From Silicimonas algicola (GTDB lineage: Bacteria > Pseudomonadota > Alphaproteobacteria > Rhodobacterales > Rhodobacteraceae): a DNA stretch of 64,000 bases. Below the pieces are notes generated by a model, which did no database searches, was not told the DNA's origin, and saw only the letters and a list, made by a program, of their open reading frames with translations. Positions 63,986 through 64,000 of the stretch are shown here, one piece after another. The DNA lies in assembly GCF_003148765.1 (NCBI RefSeq), contig NZ_QGGV01000003.1:244171-308170 (forward strand), read 5' to 3'. The position numbers and the translations under genes were made by a program. How positions within the stretch are numbered: position 1 is the stretch's first letter; each line of letters starts with the position of its first letter.

Positions 63986-64000
63986 GCGGGCCGCAAGGTC

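Overview
The window looks like chromosomal DNA of a high-GC alphaproteobacterium of the Rhodobacteraceae (roseobacter/Rhodobacter group). The evidence is a SAM-II type riboswitch ahead of metZ, an alphaproteobacterial general stress response (GSR) locus (nepR, ecfG, phyR and a HisKA_2 kinase), separate glyQ and glyS, folE2, a short argC of the roughly 310-residue type, and several small families common in this group (DUF6446, DUF1206, DUF2478, DUF6151, DUF3008, DUF2244). There is no rRNA, CRISPR array, insertion sequence or prophage. One tRNA-Leu(GAG) is present. All assignments come from reading the sequence; no database search was run.

Layout. 1-1.2 kb: a tandemly duplicated secreted protein of unknown function, the first copy cut by the window edge. 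1.3-7.9 kb: purD and xseA (divergent), a small secreted protein, ftsY, an MgtC/SapB protein, a DMT exporter and yciB. 7.9-14.2 kb: a PilZ protein, then a SAM-II riboswitch and terminator leading into metZ, a GNAT and a class I glutamine amidotransferase; then folE2, a DUF6151 protein and trkH. 14.2-26.5 kb: a trypsin-fold protein that has lost its catalytic serine, glyQ/DUF6446/DUF1206/glyS, pyruvate phosphate dikinase, a SleB-type hydrolase, glmM and a DMT exporter. 26.5-30.3 kb: a small operon divergent from an ArsR-type regulator, and an HWE histidine kinase gene broken by one amber codon. 30.4-43.9 kb: housekeeping genes (ilvC, an aminotransferase, a ubiH-like hydroxylase, HAD phosphatase, GntR regulator, glycosyltransferase, carA, a YqeY-like protein, ctaD, argC). 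43.9-49.9 kb: an unknown gene coupled to lipB, a peptidoglycan-binding protein, tRNA-Leu, DUF2478, an AI-2E transporter and a YihY/BrkB protein.

50-64 kb is a general stress response island. NepR (anti-sigma), EcfG (sigma), a membrane HisKA_2 kinase and a phospholipase D protein form one minus-strand operon, divergent from phyR. I found ten good matches to the EcfG promoter (GGAAC, 16 nt, then CGTT, GGTT or TGTT) and one weaker match. They sit before nepR, phyR, a DUF3618/holin-like/apolipoprotein-like operon, a DUF2254 protein, a PRC-barrel repeat protein, a periplasmic protein with an entericidin-type lipoprotein, a formate/nitrite-family channel, a DUF1328 protein and, away from the island, a DUF3008 gene at 39.9 kb. 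One of these promoters has no protein gene behind it. About 7 nt downstream begins a run of three hairpins ending in a strong intrinsic terminator, which looks like a roughly 90-nt stress-induced small RNA with C-rich loops. This is the best candidate in the window for something undescribed; it may be comparable to GsrN of Caulobacter.

Other points of interest are the pseudoprotease, the amber-interrupted kinase, a receiver-like protein that lacks all the expected receiver catalytic residues, and a heme oxygenase at the right edge that may belong to a bacteriophytochrome locus beyond the window.
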